Shown here piece by piece: positions 1 to 8,591 of a stretch of 43,317 nucleotides of DNA. The translations under genes and the position numbers were made by a program. The notes beneath the pieces are model-generated. The model was not told the origin of the DNA. It was given only the letters and a program-made list of their open reading frames with translations, and searched no databases. Every line of letters begins with the position of its first letter. Position 1 is the stretch's first letter. Origin of the DNA: a virus; IMG/VR virus record IMGVR_UViG_3300043783_000100, positions 1 through 43,317 of that record; one strand, given 5' to 3'.

Positions 1-230
1 CTTCTCGCCTCGGCCCAAGTCGCCACCGGTGGTCTGTCGCCCATCACCGCGCCGGTGCAGGGCACCCCCATGGTGGCCGGGCAGTGGGTGGACTACTCGG
101 GCAGCTTCGAGCAGCCCGGCGTGATGCCCGGCATTCAGGACGCCGAGTTTGACTTGAAAGCCTTTGTCTCGACCATCCCGTTTCTGGGAATGGAAGGGTT
201 GGTGCAGTTGGACTACTCGGTAGTCCCCCT
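1..230. repeat. Terminal overlap, left copy (circular genome)
   Basis: These 230 bases recur at 43088-43317 with a single difference (C128 here, T at 43215). The repeat ends exactly at the end of the window and the capsid reading frame continues across the join. This is the signature of a circular or circularly permuted molecule written out slightly past one turn. A real direct terminal repeat cutting through a capsid gene is less likely. Confidence 0.9.
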
Positions 231-879
231 GATCGAAGCCCGCATGAATGACTCGACAAACGTAACGATCGACACGTTTGCCACCTCGCTCTACAACAAC
301 GTTGCCAACACGCAGCAACTGATCGGGCTGCCGGCCGCGATCGACGACGGCACGTTCTCGGCCACCTACGGCGGCATCAGCCGCACCACCAACACCTTCT
401 GGAAATCGACCTACGTCCACGGCAACGGCAACGTCACGCCGACCCGCAACTTGATGCTGCAGTACATTTCTCAGGTCTCCAAGACCACCGGCGAAATGCC
501 GTCGCTTGGCATCATGGGGTTCGGCACTTGGACGCTGCTGGCGCAGGATTTCACCTCGGCCGAGCGCTACAACATCACGCCCGGCTCGGCATTCGGGGCA
601 GATGAGAAGGCTTCCTCGTTGTTCCGCGCATTGGACGTGGCGGGTGTGCCGTTCTACGCCGATCCGTACTGCCCGGAAGGGGTGCTGTATCTCATCAATA
701 CCAACTATTTGTCGCTGTTCCTGCACGAGCGGGCGGCATTCAGCTTCACCGGCTTTGAATCGACGTTGCCGAATAACCAACTCGGCTACATCGGTGCCAT
801 CCTTTCGCTGCTCGAGCTCGTTGACGTGAAGTGCAAGGCGCACGGCAAGTTTGACGGCTTGGCTTTCTTGAACATCTAA
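1..879 (+). CDS. Major capsid protein, C-terminal part (5' end at 42956)
   Basis: This is the main part of the phage major capsid protein. The frame is open from position 1 and joins in frame with the GTG start at 42956 across the circular junction, giving about 336 residues, a normal size for a coat protein. The ATG at 55 is internal: the residues before it (joined region around 43040-43087 and 1-54) continue the same protein. The order portal, scaffold-like genes, this gene, then connector-type genes is that of a podovirus head module. The family assignment rests on size, position and general composition; I see no short diagnostic motif. Codon 127-129 is CCC (Pro) here and CTC (Leu) in the duplicate copy. 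Confidence 0.82.
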   Translation, partial: LLASAQVATGGLSPITAPVQGTPMVAGQWVDYSGSFEQPGVMPGIQDAEFDLKAFVSTIPFLGMEGLVQLDYSVVPLIEARMNDSTNVTIDTFATSLYNNVANTQQLIGLPAAIDDGTFSATYGGISRTTNTFWKSTYVHGNGNVTPTRNLMLQYISQVSKTTGEMPSLGIMGFGTWTLLAQDFTSAERYNITPGSAFGADEKASSLFRALDVAGVPFYADPYCPEGVLYLINTNYLSLFLHERAAFSFTGFESTLPNNQLGYIGAILSLLELVDVKCKAHGKFDGLAFLNI

Positions 880-889
880 AGGCAACACC

Positions 890-1804
890 ATGGCTCGCAT
901 AGGCGGCGCATTTCCCCTTCCTCTCGCGCAAATCGGCGAGGGTACAGCCAGGGTCAGTCTCGGCTCTGGTGGCGTGTTCTACCTCCCGGCTGGCGAATAT
1001 ATCGTCACCCTGGACGCCAACACGGTGCTGGAACGCTGGGATCCGACCGAACAGGTCTGGGCGGTGTTTGACGACGCCGCTGTCAACAACGGCGATTTTC
1101 TCAGTTGCGACGGCTTCAATTTCCGTCTGCACAATATTACCGGTGTGGTTAGCGGCAACACCCTGACCGCCGGTTCCGGCATGACCAACGGCATTGGCCC
1201 GGTGCAAACCGGCGTGTCGATCGCCTATGGCGCGTCCAGCACTACCGGCTACCCGACCGCGACCGGCTACGTTGTGATTGGCGGCTCGGTCGCCGCTCCG
1301 ACCGTGACCCAGGCCGGCTCGGGCTTTCTGATCCCGCCGGTTATCGTGATCGATCCGCCACCCCCGGGCGGCGTGCAGGCTTCGGCCATTGCGGTGATGA
1401 CCGCGGCGGGCTCATCGGGCATCGCTTCGATCACCATGGTGAATGCCGGCGCTGGCTATCTGGTCAGCCCGAATTTCTACATCATTCCGCAGACGCCGGT
1501 TTATCAGGGCGGTCCGTCCGGCGGTATCGCCGCGGGCACCATTCCGGCTCCCGGCCTGGTGTTCCCGACCAATGCCGTTCCTGGCAACCAGAATACCTCG
1601 CCCGTCGGCGCCCAACTCACCCCGGTTGCGCTGACAGGCTCGGGCACGCTGCTGGCGATTCACATGATTAATTCGGGCGGCGGCTATACTTCGGCTCCGA
1701 CCGTGACGTTCACGGGCGGCGCTGGCGGCGTGGCTTCAACGGCGCTGGTCGCCGTGACCTCGCTGGCCAATTCCTCGGTATTGCTGCAGCCGCGCGTCCA
1801 ATAG
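890..1804 (+). CDS. Virion protein with GxGY beta-modules, probable head decoration
   Basis: A 304-residue protein directly after the capsid gene, with AAAGG seven bases before its ATG. The N-terminal 100 residues are unrecognised (GSGGVFYLPAGEY, then a region rich in D and V). From about residue 135 on there are three glycine-rich modules of the form GxGY/F, a proline and a TVTF-like strand, around residues 140, 184 and 260; the last reads SGGGYTSAPTVTFTGG. The same module occurs in two other structural genes here (2573-3574 and 4910-8590). Position after the coat gene suggests a head decoration or fibre-like protein. That is inference; the structural role is likely, the exact one unknown. 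Confidence 0.6.
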   Translation: MARIGGAFPLPLAQIGEGTARVSLGSGGVFYLPAGEYIVTLDANTVLERWDPTEQVWAVFDDAAVNNGDFLSCDGFNFRLHNITGVVSGNTLTAGSGMTNGIGPVQTGVSIAYGASSTTGYPTATGYVVIGGSVAAPTVTQAGSGFLIPPVIVIDPPPPGGVQASAIAVMTAAGSSGIASITMVNAGAGYLVSPNFYIIPQTPVYQGGPSGGIAAGTIPAPGLVFPTNAVPGNQNTSPVGAQLTPVALTGSGTLLAIHMINSGGGYTSAPTVTFTGGAGGVASTALVAVTSLANSSVLLQPRVQ

Positions 1805-1814
1805 GAGAATCGCA

Positions 1815-2135
1815 ATGGCGACCACGACCGGAACTGATGTAACTCTGGCGCCGGCAAAGATCTTGTCGGTGACGGAGCTTAAGAACGGCAAGGTGTTTCT
1901 CATCACCGAGGCCAAGGTGTACGAATTTATGGACAACAAGCTGCGCCCGGTGACGTTTGCCGATGTGGAATACGCCGCGGTGGTTGCCGGCACGGCACCC
2001 ATGCCCGTCGGCGGCGTTCCAAGCGCAGCCCCGGCACCGGTTCCCCCGGTTGCCGCGCCGGTTACGACACCGGCCGCCACGACGGGGCTGTTCGGGACCA
2101 CCCCCGCACCCGCCAAACCGGCTGGAACCCCGTGA
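1815..2135 (+). CDS. Small structural-module protein with Pro/Ala-rich tail
   Basis: A 106-residue protein preceded by a clear AGGAG (AATAGGAGAATCGCA before ATG). Residues 1-60 look folded, with alternating charged and hydrophobic residues including ITEAKVYEFMDNKLRPV. Residues 60-106 are a low-complexity Pro/Ala/Thr linker. Its stop overlaps the GTG of the next gene. I do not recognise a family. It sits between the capsid and connector genes, so a minor head component is the natural guess. Confidence 0.6.
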   Translation: MATTTGTDVTLAPAKILSVTELKNGKVFLITEAKVYEFMDNKLRPVTFADVEYAAVVAGTAPMPVGGVPSAAPAPVPPVAAPVTTPAATTGLFGTTPAPAKPAGTP

Positions 2136-2569
2136 CCCCGGCCGATCTCGCCCAGCAACGGGTAAAATATATCAAGATCACCAATAATCTTGATGTACCC
2201 TTTACCGATCGCCACGACGGCGTGCCCATTACCATCATGCCCGGCCGTAGCGAAAACCTGCCGCTGGACATGGCCGCGCACATCCTCGGCTATCACCCGG
2301 ATGTCGAGCCGGAAACCATGTTCCGCTACATCTGCAAACGCCAGGGCTGGAATACACCGGCCCATGTGAAGCAGAACGAGGGCAGCCAAAAGACGCTGGC
2401 GCGCGAGTATTTCGACAAGCTCAAGATCGAGGCCATCGCGTTCAAACTGGTCCCGGCCGAGGAGCCTGACCCGAAGAAGCCGGTGCCGGCCGAGCAAGAC
2501 GTGCCGCAGGAAGGCCTTATGCGCGATGCTAGGGCCGCGTCAAAAGCGCGCATGGGGCAGCAGGCGTGA
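2132..2569 (+). CDS. Hypothetical head-module protein
   Basis: A 145-residue protein that starts with GTG overlapping the previous stop (GTGA), a normal translational coupling. It is mixed alpha/beta and charged. A central segment, FRYICKRQGWNTP near residues 68-80, is followed by a lysine- and acid-rich helical tail. It has no transmembrane segment and no motif I recognise. Position before the adaptor-like gene suggests a head-completion or connector-associated role, by synteny only. Confidence 0.6.
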   Translation: MTPADLAQQRVKYIKITNNLDVPFTDRHDGVPITIMPGRSENLPLDMAAHILGYHPDVEPETMFRYICKRQGWNTPAHVKQNEGSQKTLAREYFDKLKIEAIAFKLVPAEEPDPKKPVPAEQDVPQEGLMRDARAASKARMGQQA

Positions 2570-2572
2570 TGA

Positions 2573-3574
2573 ATGCAGCTCTCCGATTACATCACGCAGC
2601 TCCAATTTCTGCTGCATGACCAGACCAATGCGGATTTCAGTCAAGCCGAACTGATAAACGCTATCAACAACGCGCGCGAAGTCACCGCGCTCGACTTCCA
2701 ATGCTGCCGTACTGGTTACTTGTCTGCGCCATCGGGCCCGATAAACCCTAATACGAATATTGGCCCCTACCAGGCTGCGGCCTATCAACCGGTTTCAGTA
2801 ATTCCTAATCAGGAAATATACCCGTTGACGGGTGCGCCCTACAGCGTCCTGAACGGCATGATTGTAGGCGCTACTGTCACGCTGGGCGGCAGCGGCTATA
2901 GTCCAGCGACCACGGTGACTTTTCCTGCGCCGCCTGGTGTTGGCACCCAGGCATTTGCCGTGCCTGTTATTGCCGACGGCGTTATTACATCAATTAACAT
3001 GACCCAATGGGGTGCCGGTTATGCGCCAGTAATTCCATTAATTTCAATTTACCCCCTGCCTGCCATTACGATAGCCGACACCGGCGGCGGTACGGGCGCC
3101 ATGGCGAAGGCGGTGATGTTCAGTAACGTGTTCAACGTTATTTCGATTTCGTATATCTGGGGCAATCAGCGTTACATGCTGCGCTTTCGCGCGTTCAGCT
3201 TGTTTCAGGCGTATATGCGATCGCAGCTCGGCTTCTATCAGCGCGGCATGATTTGGACTATCCATCCGTCGAACGGCACTGTGCTAATTCAACCGCCGCC
3301 GGACCAGCCTTACCAAACCGAATGGGACGTGTTGAGTACGCCTGTCCCGCTGCTGCTTCCAACTGATTATGAAGTGCAGATATTACCGCCATTTACCGAT
3401 GCGGTAAAATACTACGCCGCGCATTATTGCTTGAACAAGTTGCAGAATTTCAATCAGGCGGAATATTATCTAAAACTGTATTCAGCTCGCGTGCCAAAGA
3501 TTATATATGGCCAAGGCCCGGTGCGCATACCTAATCCCTACAACAAGACGTTCCAGCGCCGAGTATCGAGGTAG
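2573..3574 (+). CDS. Head-tail adaptor-like protein with inserted GxGY modules
   Basis: A 333-residue protein. Its N-terminus (LSDYITQLQFLLHD, then an INAINNAREV helix) and C-terminus (FTDAVKYYAAHYCLNKLQNF) are helical and resemble podovirus head-tail adaptor or tail-tube proteins. Between them, roughly residues 95-165, lie two glycine-rich GxGY modules (LGGSGYSPATTVTF and TQWGAGYAPV) like those in the genes at 890 and 4910. The layout looks like a conserved adaptor fold with a beta-rich insertion. Family placement is inferred from layout and synteny. It starts at ATG 2573, three bases after the upstream stop. Confidence 0.6.
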   Translation: MQLSDYITQLQFLLHDQTNADFSQAELINAINNAREVTALDFQCCRTGYLSAPSGPINPNTNIGPYQAAAYQPVSVIPNQEIYPLTGAPYSVLNGMIVGATVTLGGSGYSPATTVTFPAPPGVGTQAFAVPVIADGVITSINMTQWGAGYAPVIPLISIYPLPAITIADTGGGTGAMAKAVMFSNVFNVISISYIWGNQRYMLRFRAFSLFQAYMRSQLGFYQRGMIWTIHPSNGTVLIQPPPDQPYQTEWDVLSTPVPLLLPTDYEVQILPPFTDAVKYYAAHYCLNKLQNFNQAEYYLKLYSARVPKIIYGQGPVRIPNPYNKTFQRRVSR

Positions 3575-3576
3575 CC

Positions 3577-3798
3577 GTGCGCGTTGTTGTCGTTTTACTC
3601 GCCGCTCAGTTCTTTTACCCATGGCAGCCGCATTATCGTGGTGCGCATCATCACCACTCTGTGCCAGGGTACATCCCGGACTGTGCCGAGATTAATGCGG
3701 TGGTGAAGTCATTGGGGCCGGATCGCTACGAGCGTGCGTTTCGCGCTGCTACCCCGGAGCAGCAAAAGATTATTACAGACTGTGTGGCAAGGCCATGA
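3577..3798 (+). CDS. Small protein with hydrophobic N-terminus
   Basis: A 73-residue protein starting at GTG 3577, two bases after the previous stop. The first 12 residues (RVVVVLLAAQFFY) are hydrophobic and could be a short signal or anchor. A histidine run (HHHH) and a charged helical C-terminus follow. Its stop overlaps the next ATG (ATGA). Function unknown; an envelope location is possible but weakly supported. Confidence 0.5.
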   Translation: MRVVVVLLAAQFFYPWQPHYRGAHHHHSVPGYIPDCAEINAVVKSLGPDRYERAFRAATPEQQKIITDCVARP

Positions 3799-4067
3799 GC
3801 GATGTTCCTAGTAATGGGTATCATCTTCACGCGCCCACCATTGCGGCGGTGGCCTCGGTGGTTGGTATTGTCATTTATGTTGCCGGATTTGCCAGCGGCT
3901 ACATTATGATGCGGCAAAACCTCAACGACCTTCAATCCAGGCTTATTGAAATGCAAGCCGAGATGTCTTCAATGTCAACCAGGCTGATAAAATTGGAGGA
4001 CAAGGTTGATTATACAGCGCAGGGCGTCGCCGATCTGAAAGCCCTAACAGCGGGGACAAAACGCTAA
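3795..4067 (+). CDS. Single-helix membrane protein with coiled coil
   Basis: A 90-residue protein with one strong transmembrane segment (about residues 13-38, AAVASVVGIVIYVAGFASGY). A heptad-like helix follows (NLNDLQSRLIEMQAEMSSM, continuing to RLIKLEDKVD). It is coupled to the previous gene by ATGA. Its stop codon interlocks with that of the opposite-strand gene at 4064. The topology resembles i-spanin-like or tail-associated membrane proteins, but the function is not identifiable. Confidence 0.6.
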   Translation: MSDVPSNGYHLHAPTIAAVASVVGIVIYVAGFASGYIMMRQNLNDLQSRLIEMQAEMSSMSTRLIKLEDKVDYTAQGVADLKALTAGTKR

Positions 4068-4297
4068 GGCGTTGCCGCTGCCGGGGGAGCGACGGACGCG
4101 GCAAGTGCTGCGGTATCTGATGCCACCTTAGCCGAGATTGCACTGATGTTGGTTGCGGCCGCCTCGATTGCAGCCGTGTTGTTGGTGGCAAGTGCTGTGG
4201 TCAGAGCAGCTATTTCCGCCTGGATTGCGGTGTCTGCCGCGGCAAAGTTGGTGGAGAGTGTAGCGACGGCGGCGTTAAGATCGTCTATGGCGGCCAT
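4064..4297 (-). CDS. Ala/Thr-rich helical protein on the opposite strand
   Basis: A 77-residue protein starting at the ATG at 4297, preceded by AGGAG nine bases upstream, a much better site than the in-frame ATG at 4414, which has none. The sequence is a regular alanine-, threonine- and asparagine-rich helix (AAIDDLNAAVATLSTNF onward) that should form a coiled coil, like short phage trimerisation stalks. It is the only leftward gene in the long rightward structural block and may be an independently expressed added gene. If the 4414 start is used the protein is 116 residues with a helical extension. Function unknown. Confidence 0.6.
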   Translation of the reverse strand: MAAIDDLNAAVATLSTNFAAADTAIQAEIAALTTALATNNTAAIEAAATNISAISAKVASDTAALAASVAPPAAATP

Positions 4298-4518
4298 GAT
4301 AGTTAACTCCTGTTTTGATAGCCGGTGAATGAGCGCAAGGATCAAGTCCAGCTTGGGAATGATCCCGCGGATGTCGTCTTTGGTGACCAGGATTTGGCTG
4401 TCGAAGATGCCCATGTCTTTAACATTTGGCTATGGCACGGCGTTTGTGCAAGCAAACACCGCCTTGTGGAACTTTTAGGGTGGCGATATAGTTGCCATCG
4501 CAGAAAGGATAAACCCAA

Positions 4519-4752
4519 ATGTGTTTTTCGATGGCGTGGGCCGAGCAGCTTTGCATTTGGCTCGTTATCATTTTTGCGGTGTTTGCTGTTATCCGTTTGG
4601 TCATGCCGTACTTGACCAGCCTGATCGGTAGCCCGCTTATTGTCGGTATCATCAATATTGTGCTTTGGGCCATTGTGGCGATCATGGCCATCAAGGTTAT
4701 CTTCATGCTGTTTAGCTGTATCCTCGCCGGTCCGGGCGGGTTCTTGCATTGA
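4519..4752 (+). CDS. Two-helix small membrane protein
   Basis: A 77-residue, very hydrophobic protein with two transmembrane segments (about residues 9-30 and 40-68). A short polar turn containing PYLTSLIG lies between them. AAAGGA precedes the ATG by eight bases. It lies far from the lysis genes at 22745, but size and topology would also fit a holin or tail-associated membrane protein. Function unknown. Confidence 0.55.
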   Translation: MCFSMAWAEQLCIWLVIIFAVFAVIRLVMPYLTSLIGSPLIVGIINIVLWAIVAIMAIKVIFMLFSCILAGPGGFLH

Positions 4753-4895
4753 TTACCAACCTCAATGAACTGCCCCTGACTACGCCAACTATGGTGTTTC
4801 TGATTTTGACCGTCGTGGCGATTGCCATTGGCCTAGAGCAGCTTACCGCCTGGATCTGGCCGCCCACAGGAATGTTGTCCTATTGCTGCTGTTAA
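4749..4895 (+). CDS. Possible small membrane peptide (TTG start)
   Basis: A 48-codon frame starting with TTG overlapping the previous stop (TTGA). It has one hydrophobic segment (MVFLILTVVAIAIGL) and ends in three cysteines (SYCCC). An internal ATG at 4791 would give 34 residues. It fills the gap before the large tail gene and continues the membrane-protein theme of its neighbour. No clear ribosome-binding site, so the call is tentative. Confidence 0.35.
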   Translation: MITNLNELPLTTPTMVFLILTVVAIAIGLEQLTAWIWPPTGMLSYCCC

Positions 4896-4909
4896 TGTAG
4901 CGTCCGCCC

Positions 4910-7900
4910 ATGGCGGGCCAGCAACTACCCCAACCCGGCGGGGACCAACGGTCCCAGACCAAGTTCATTGTTTTCGAGAACTTCGAAAAAATGAACACAC
5001 AAAGTATCCGGCAATCGCTGTCGGAGAAGGAGCTGGCGTGGCTGGAAAACCTGCAGCCGATTGCCGGCAATAATCTCACTACCGTTCCGGGCCCGTCCGC
5101 CGTTGCCTTGGCGACGCTTGGCGAAACTATTTCCGAGATGTTCTATGCTGATTTGATGGGCGTGGATTATTTTGTGGTGTTCACGTTTTCCGGCTCGGGC
5201 TATCTCGTTAATATTTCCACCGGCGCCGTTAATAATTTTGCTCCGGACGGCACGTTCAGCCCCTACCCCGACGTGACGACATGGGAGGCAACGCGGCTGC
5301 TGATTGCCGATCCGCTGGCCGGCTTTACCTCGTTTGACGGGCAGACCTTTTCCCAACAGGGCGGGGTGTCGCCGAACATTACCGTTACCAATGGAGGGTC
5401 CGGTTACGGATCCGTGCCGACCGTCACCATCAGTGGCGGTAGCGGTAGCGGTGCGGCGGCTATTGCGGTACTGACAAACGGGGTGGTGACTTCGATCACC
5501 CTGATTAATCCCGGCCATGGCTATCAGCCCACCGATGTATTGACGGTGACGATCAGCGGCAGCGTCGGGTCCGGCGCCACCGGGCATGTGACGATGACCA
5601 ACTCGTCCGTTGGGTCGCTTAGTTTAACGTCTCAAGGGCTATGGAACGGCAATCCTGCGCCTGCGGCGGCGGTAGCGTTAGCCTTTTCTGGTGGTGGCGG
5701 CACAGGGGCGGCGGGTTATTGTACCGTCTTTGCAACTGGTTCGCCGCCAACTCAGCGGCGCCTATCCGCTGCAGTATTGACTACCCCAGGTTATGGCTAC
5801 ACGTCGGCGCCGACAGTTACTATTCCGGGACTTAGCGGAGTTATTCAGCAGCCGATTATTACTGCTGTGCTGGGCACGGAATCGGTGGCGACTATTGTGC
5901 TTGATACCGCAGGTGCTGGCTATGCCGGTCCTCCCGCGGTTTCAATCGTCCCCAGCGACGGCAACGGCTCGGGCGCGACAGCAGTAACGACGTTGGCAGG
6001 CACGTCCGTTAATACTCTGACGCTCGATCCTTCCCCTGTTCTGACCTTGCAGATTGCCATTCAGGGCGTTTCGTCAACGCCTGGCACCTATGCTCTAAGT
6101 TTTACTGGCGGTGGCGGCACCTTAGCGGCCGGCACTGCAACGATTGGTAATTATCTCAACAACGGCGGCGGTATATCGGTTGGTGTAATTTCGTACAATT
6201 TGACTAATGGCGGCACCGGTTACACGACTGCCCCGGCCGTTACCGTTGTCGGCGCGACCTTCTCCATAAACCCGACCATAAACGCTTTCATTGCTTCGCA
6301 GGGCGCCGGCTACGATTTAACGCCTGCGGTGCTTATCGGCGCCGGAATCGGCGCAACTGCAACCGCTCATGTTTGGCCCTTCATCAATTCGAGTATCGTG
6401 GGCTATGCGTTCACCACGGTCGCAGTGTTCCAGGGTCGCGTTTGGCTCGGCGGCGGTCCGTTGCTCACATGGAGCGGCACTGGGGCGAGTTTCGGCAACG
6501 TCGGCTACGATGATTTTTTGGCGGCTGACGCTTCGGGCTCGCTGATTATTTCCGATGCCGATTTGATCCACGCCATAACCGCGCTGCGCAGCTTGAACAA
6601 TTATCTGTGGATCATGGGCGATCAGTCGGTCAAGCAGATCGGCAATATATCGCTCAATAGCGCCGGCAACGTTACGCTGTTCACCATCCTTACGCTGTCG
6701 TCCGATCAGGGTACGATCTACAAGAAATCCTGCATCAGTTACAATCGCGTGTTTATGTTTGCCAATACTAACGGCATCTATGGGGTGTTTGGCAGTAGCG
6801 TGCAAAAACTGTCGTCTGATATGGATGGCATCTGGAAGCAGGTTGATTTTACCCTACAGCCGCAAGGCGCCTTGGCCGACATCAACGCCATCCACAATGC
6901 GGTGTTTCTGGTCAGTTATGTGGACTCTCTCATCCCGTTTATTCCCAGTTTTCAGGCCGATAACTCTTGGACAGTTGTTGCTTTTGTCACCCTTTCAAAT
7001 GCCAATCACACCGCGACATTGGTTGCCAGCAATACCGGCCAGGCGCTGTCGGTCAATTCCTATACCAAGGGGCTGATTTATGCTGAGTTCGCGGTTACTT
7101 CCGATTTTACTGCGGCGGGCAGCTCTATAGGAGTTATTTCCGTCATAGCGGGCACCGGTGCTTCTATCAGCGCTGCGGGCGGTGAAATCTCCACCAGCGC
7201 CGGCCCTGTTGGCCCCATTGGCAATTTCAATGGCAAGATTCTCAGAATTGCTCTGGACGCAACCAACGCGCTTATCTGGTTTTCCATAAGCGGCGGGCCG
7301 TGGAACGGCAATCCGGCTGCCAATCCGGCAACGGGTGCTGGCGGTATTAATTTTCCGACTTCATCCGGTCTCGGGCCGAACGCCAACCACGATGCTTTGT
7401 TCTTCAATACAACAATAGCCGGACAAACTATTACTGATACGCCTGCGATTACGATTAACACGGCCGGACCACTGATTTTTCCCAATCCATTTCTTTCCGT
7501 TACCGGGCGCTCGATCATGCTCGCCTTCGACGGCAAGAAATGGTTTGTCATCAACCAGGGCATGTCGCTGGCCGCCATTGCTACGTCAGCCAATTTGGCA
7601 AGCGGCCAAAATTCGCTCTACGGCAGTTTGACGGGGCTGGACATAACTAAATTATTGGCAGCGACGGCACCCCCCACCAACAGTTTCGGTCCTTTTGGCG
7701 GCACTTGGAATCCGGCAATATTCCCAACTAATACCGCTTATTCAAATGGAAATCTTACTATAACACGTATTGCTGGCCCACCGTCAGGAAGCATCACCAC
7801 TGTCTATCATACTGCCGGGCTTTATTATCTTGAGTTTACGCCTAATGCTAATTTTTCTGCGCCCATTAACATTACAAACGGAAACGGGGACGGCATTGGC

Positions 7901-8590
7901 GTTCTTAATCTTACGACGGGCCTCAATGCAATTGTCATCGGTGGCGACGGCGAGATTTGGGTGTTTAATGCGGTTGCTATTGATACTGGCATTAATCTTG
8001 GCTCACTCGCGTCGTCGGTTGTTGATGTGGCATTCGACGCAACAAACGCGTTGGTGTGGTTTCGGGTGAATAATGGTTTGTGGAACGGCAACCCGACTGC
8101 CGACCCAACAACGGGCGTAGGCGGTATTAATTTCTGGACCTCTACCCACGGCCCAGGGCCCAATACCAACGGTGACCACCTATTCTGGTTTGCTGCTATG
8201 TCGTCCGTGAACGCCTCTGTCACCATCAATCCTAGTCTTGCTCTATCTGCCACTCTGCTGCCATTCAAGATCCAGACCGCACTGACCCATCACGGCAATG
8301 CAGTCCAGGGCAAGAAGGCCATCCGAGCCGGATTGTCGTCAGACTTGGCAAATGGCACTGGTGCTGTTGTTATGACGGTCGATACCGAAGTCGTAACATC
8401 CGGTACGGCGCATGTCATGGACGTGCCGAATGGCTTTGCTGTTATTGGTGGCGCCAATGATGCTAACAATTTGCCGATCAATACGGCCGGGATTTATCTT
8501 GGGCTCACCATCACCGGCGCGTTGTCGGATTTTACTATGACTAATTTGTTATTGGAGTATCAGGAAACGTCGCTGTGGAAGGGCAAGTAA
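4910..8590 (+). CDS. Large tail/stabilisation protein with GxGY and duplicated SPRY-like modules
   Basis: A 1226-residue virion protein. The N-terminus (FIVFENFEKMNTQSIRQSLS, then ELAWLENLQPI) is a signature I associate with podovirus tail or DNA-stabilisation proteins. Residues about 160-475 contain six GxGY beta-modules (for example NGGSGYGSVPTVTISGG and NGGTGYTTAPAVTVVG). Residues about 475-690 form a conserved-looking beta-propeller-like section (VFQGRVWLGG, LWIMGDQSVKQIG). Two long related domains follow, centred on residues 780 and 1041, each with DATNAL(I/V)WF, WNGNP and TG(A/V)GGIN; they resemble SPRY-type carbohydrate- or protein-binding domains. The extra modules make it much longer than a minimal member. 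Structural role is confident; domain names are inference. Confidence 0.75.
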   Translation: MAGQQLPQPGGDQRSQTKFIVFENFEKMNTQSIRQSLSEKELAWLENLQPIAGNNLTTVPGPSAVALATLGETISEMFYADLMGVDYFVVFTFSGSGYLVNISTGAVNNFAPDGTFSPYPDVTTWEATRLLIADPLAGFTSFDGQTFSQQGGVSPNITVTNGGSGYGSVPTVTISGGSGSGAAAIAVLTNGVVTSITLINPGHGYQPTDVLTVTISGSVGSGATGHVTMTNSSVGSLSLTSQGLWNGNPAPAAAVALAFSGGGGTGAAGYCTVFATGSPPTQRRLSAAVLTTPGYGYTSAPTVTIPGLSGVIQQPIITAVLGTESVATIVLDTAGAGYAGPPAVSIVPSDGNGSGATAVTTLAGTSVNTLTLDPSPVLTLQIAIQGVSSTPGTYALSFTGGGGTLAAGTATIGNYLNNGGGISVGVISYNLTNGGTGYTTAPAVTVVGATFSINPTINAFIASQGAGYDLTPAVLIGAGIGATATAHVWPFINSSIVGYAFTTVAVFQGRVWLGGGPLLTWSGTGASFGNVGYDDFLAADASGSLIISDADLIHAITALRSLNNYLWIMGDQSVKQIGNISLNSAGNVTLFTILTLSSDQGTIYKKSCISYNRVFMFANTNGIYGVFGSSVQKLSSDMDGIWKQVDFTLQPQGALADINAIHNAVFLVSYVDSLIPFIPSFQADNSWTVVAFVTLSNANHTATLVASNTGQALSVNSYTKGLIYAEFAVTSDFTAAGSSIGVISVIAGTGASISAAGGEISTSAGPVGPIGNFNGKILRIALDATNALIWFSISGGPWNGNPAANPATGAGGINFPTSSGLGPNANHDALFFNTTIAGQTITDTPAITINTAGPLIFPNPFLSVTGRSIMLAFDGKKWFVINQGMSLAAIATSANLASGQNSLYGSLTGLDITKLLAATAPPTNSFGPFGGTWNPAIFPTNTAYSNGNLTITRIAGPPSGSITTVYHTAGLYYLEFTPNANFSAPINITNGNGDGIGVLNLTTGLNAIVIGGDGEIWVFNAVAIDTGINLGSLASSVVDVAFDATNALVWFRVNNGLWNGNPTADPTTGVGGINFWTSTHGPGPNTNGDHLFWFAAMSSVNASVTINPSLALSATLLPFKIQTALTHHGNAVQGKKAIRAGLSSDLANGTGAVVMTVDTEVVTSGTAHVMDVPNGFAVIGGANDANNLPINTAGIYLGLTITGALSDFTMTNLLLEYQETSLWKGK

Positions 8591-8591
8591 A

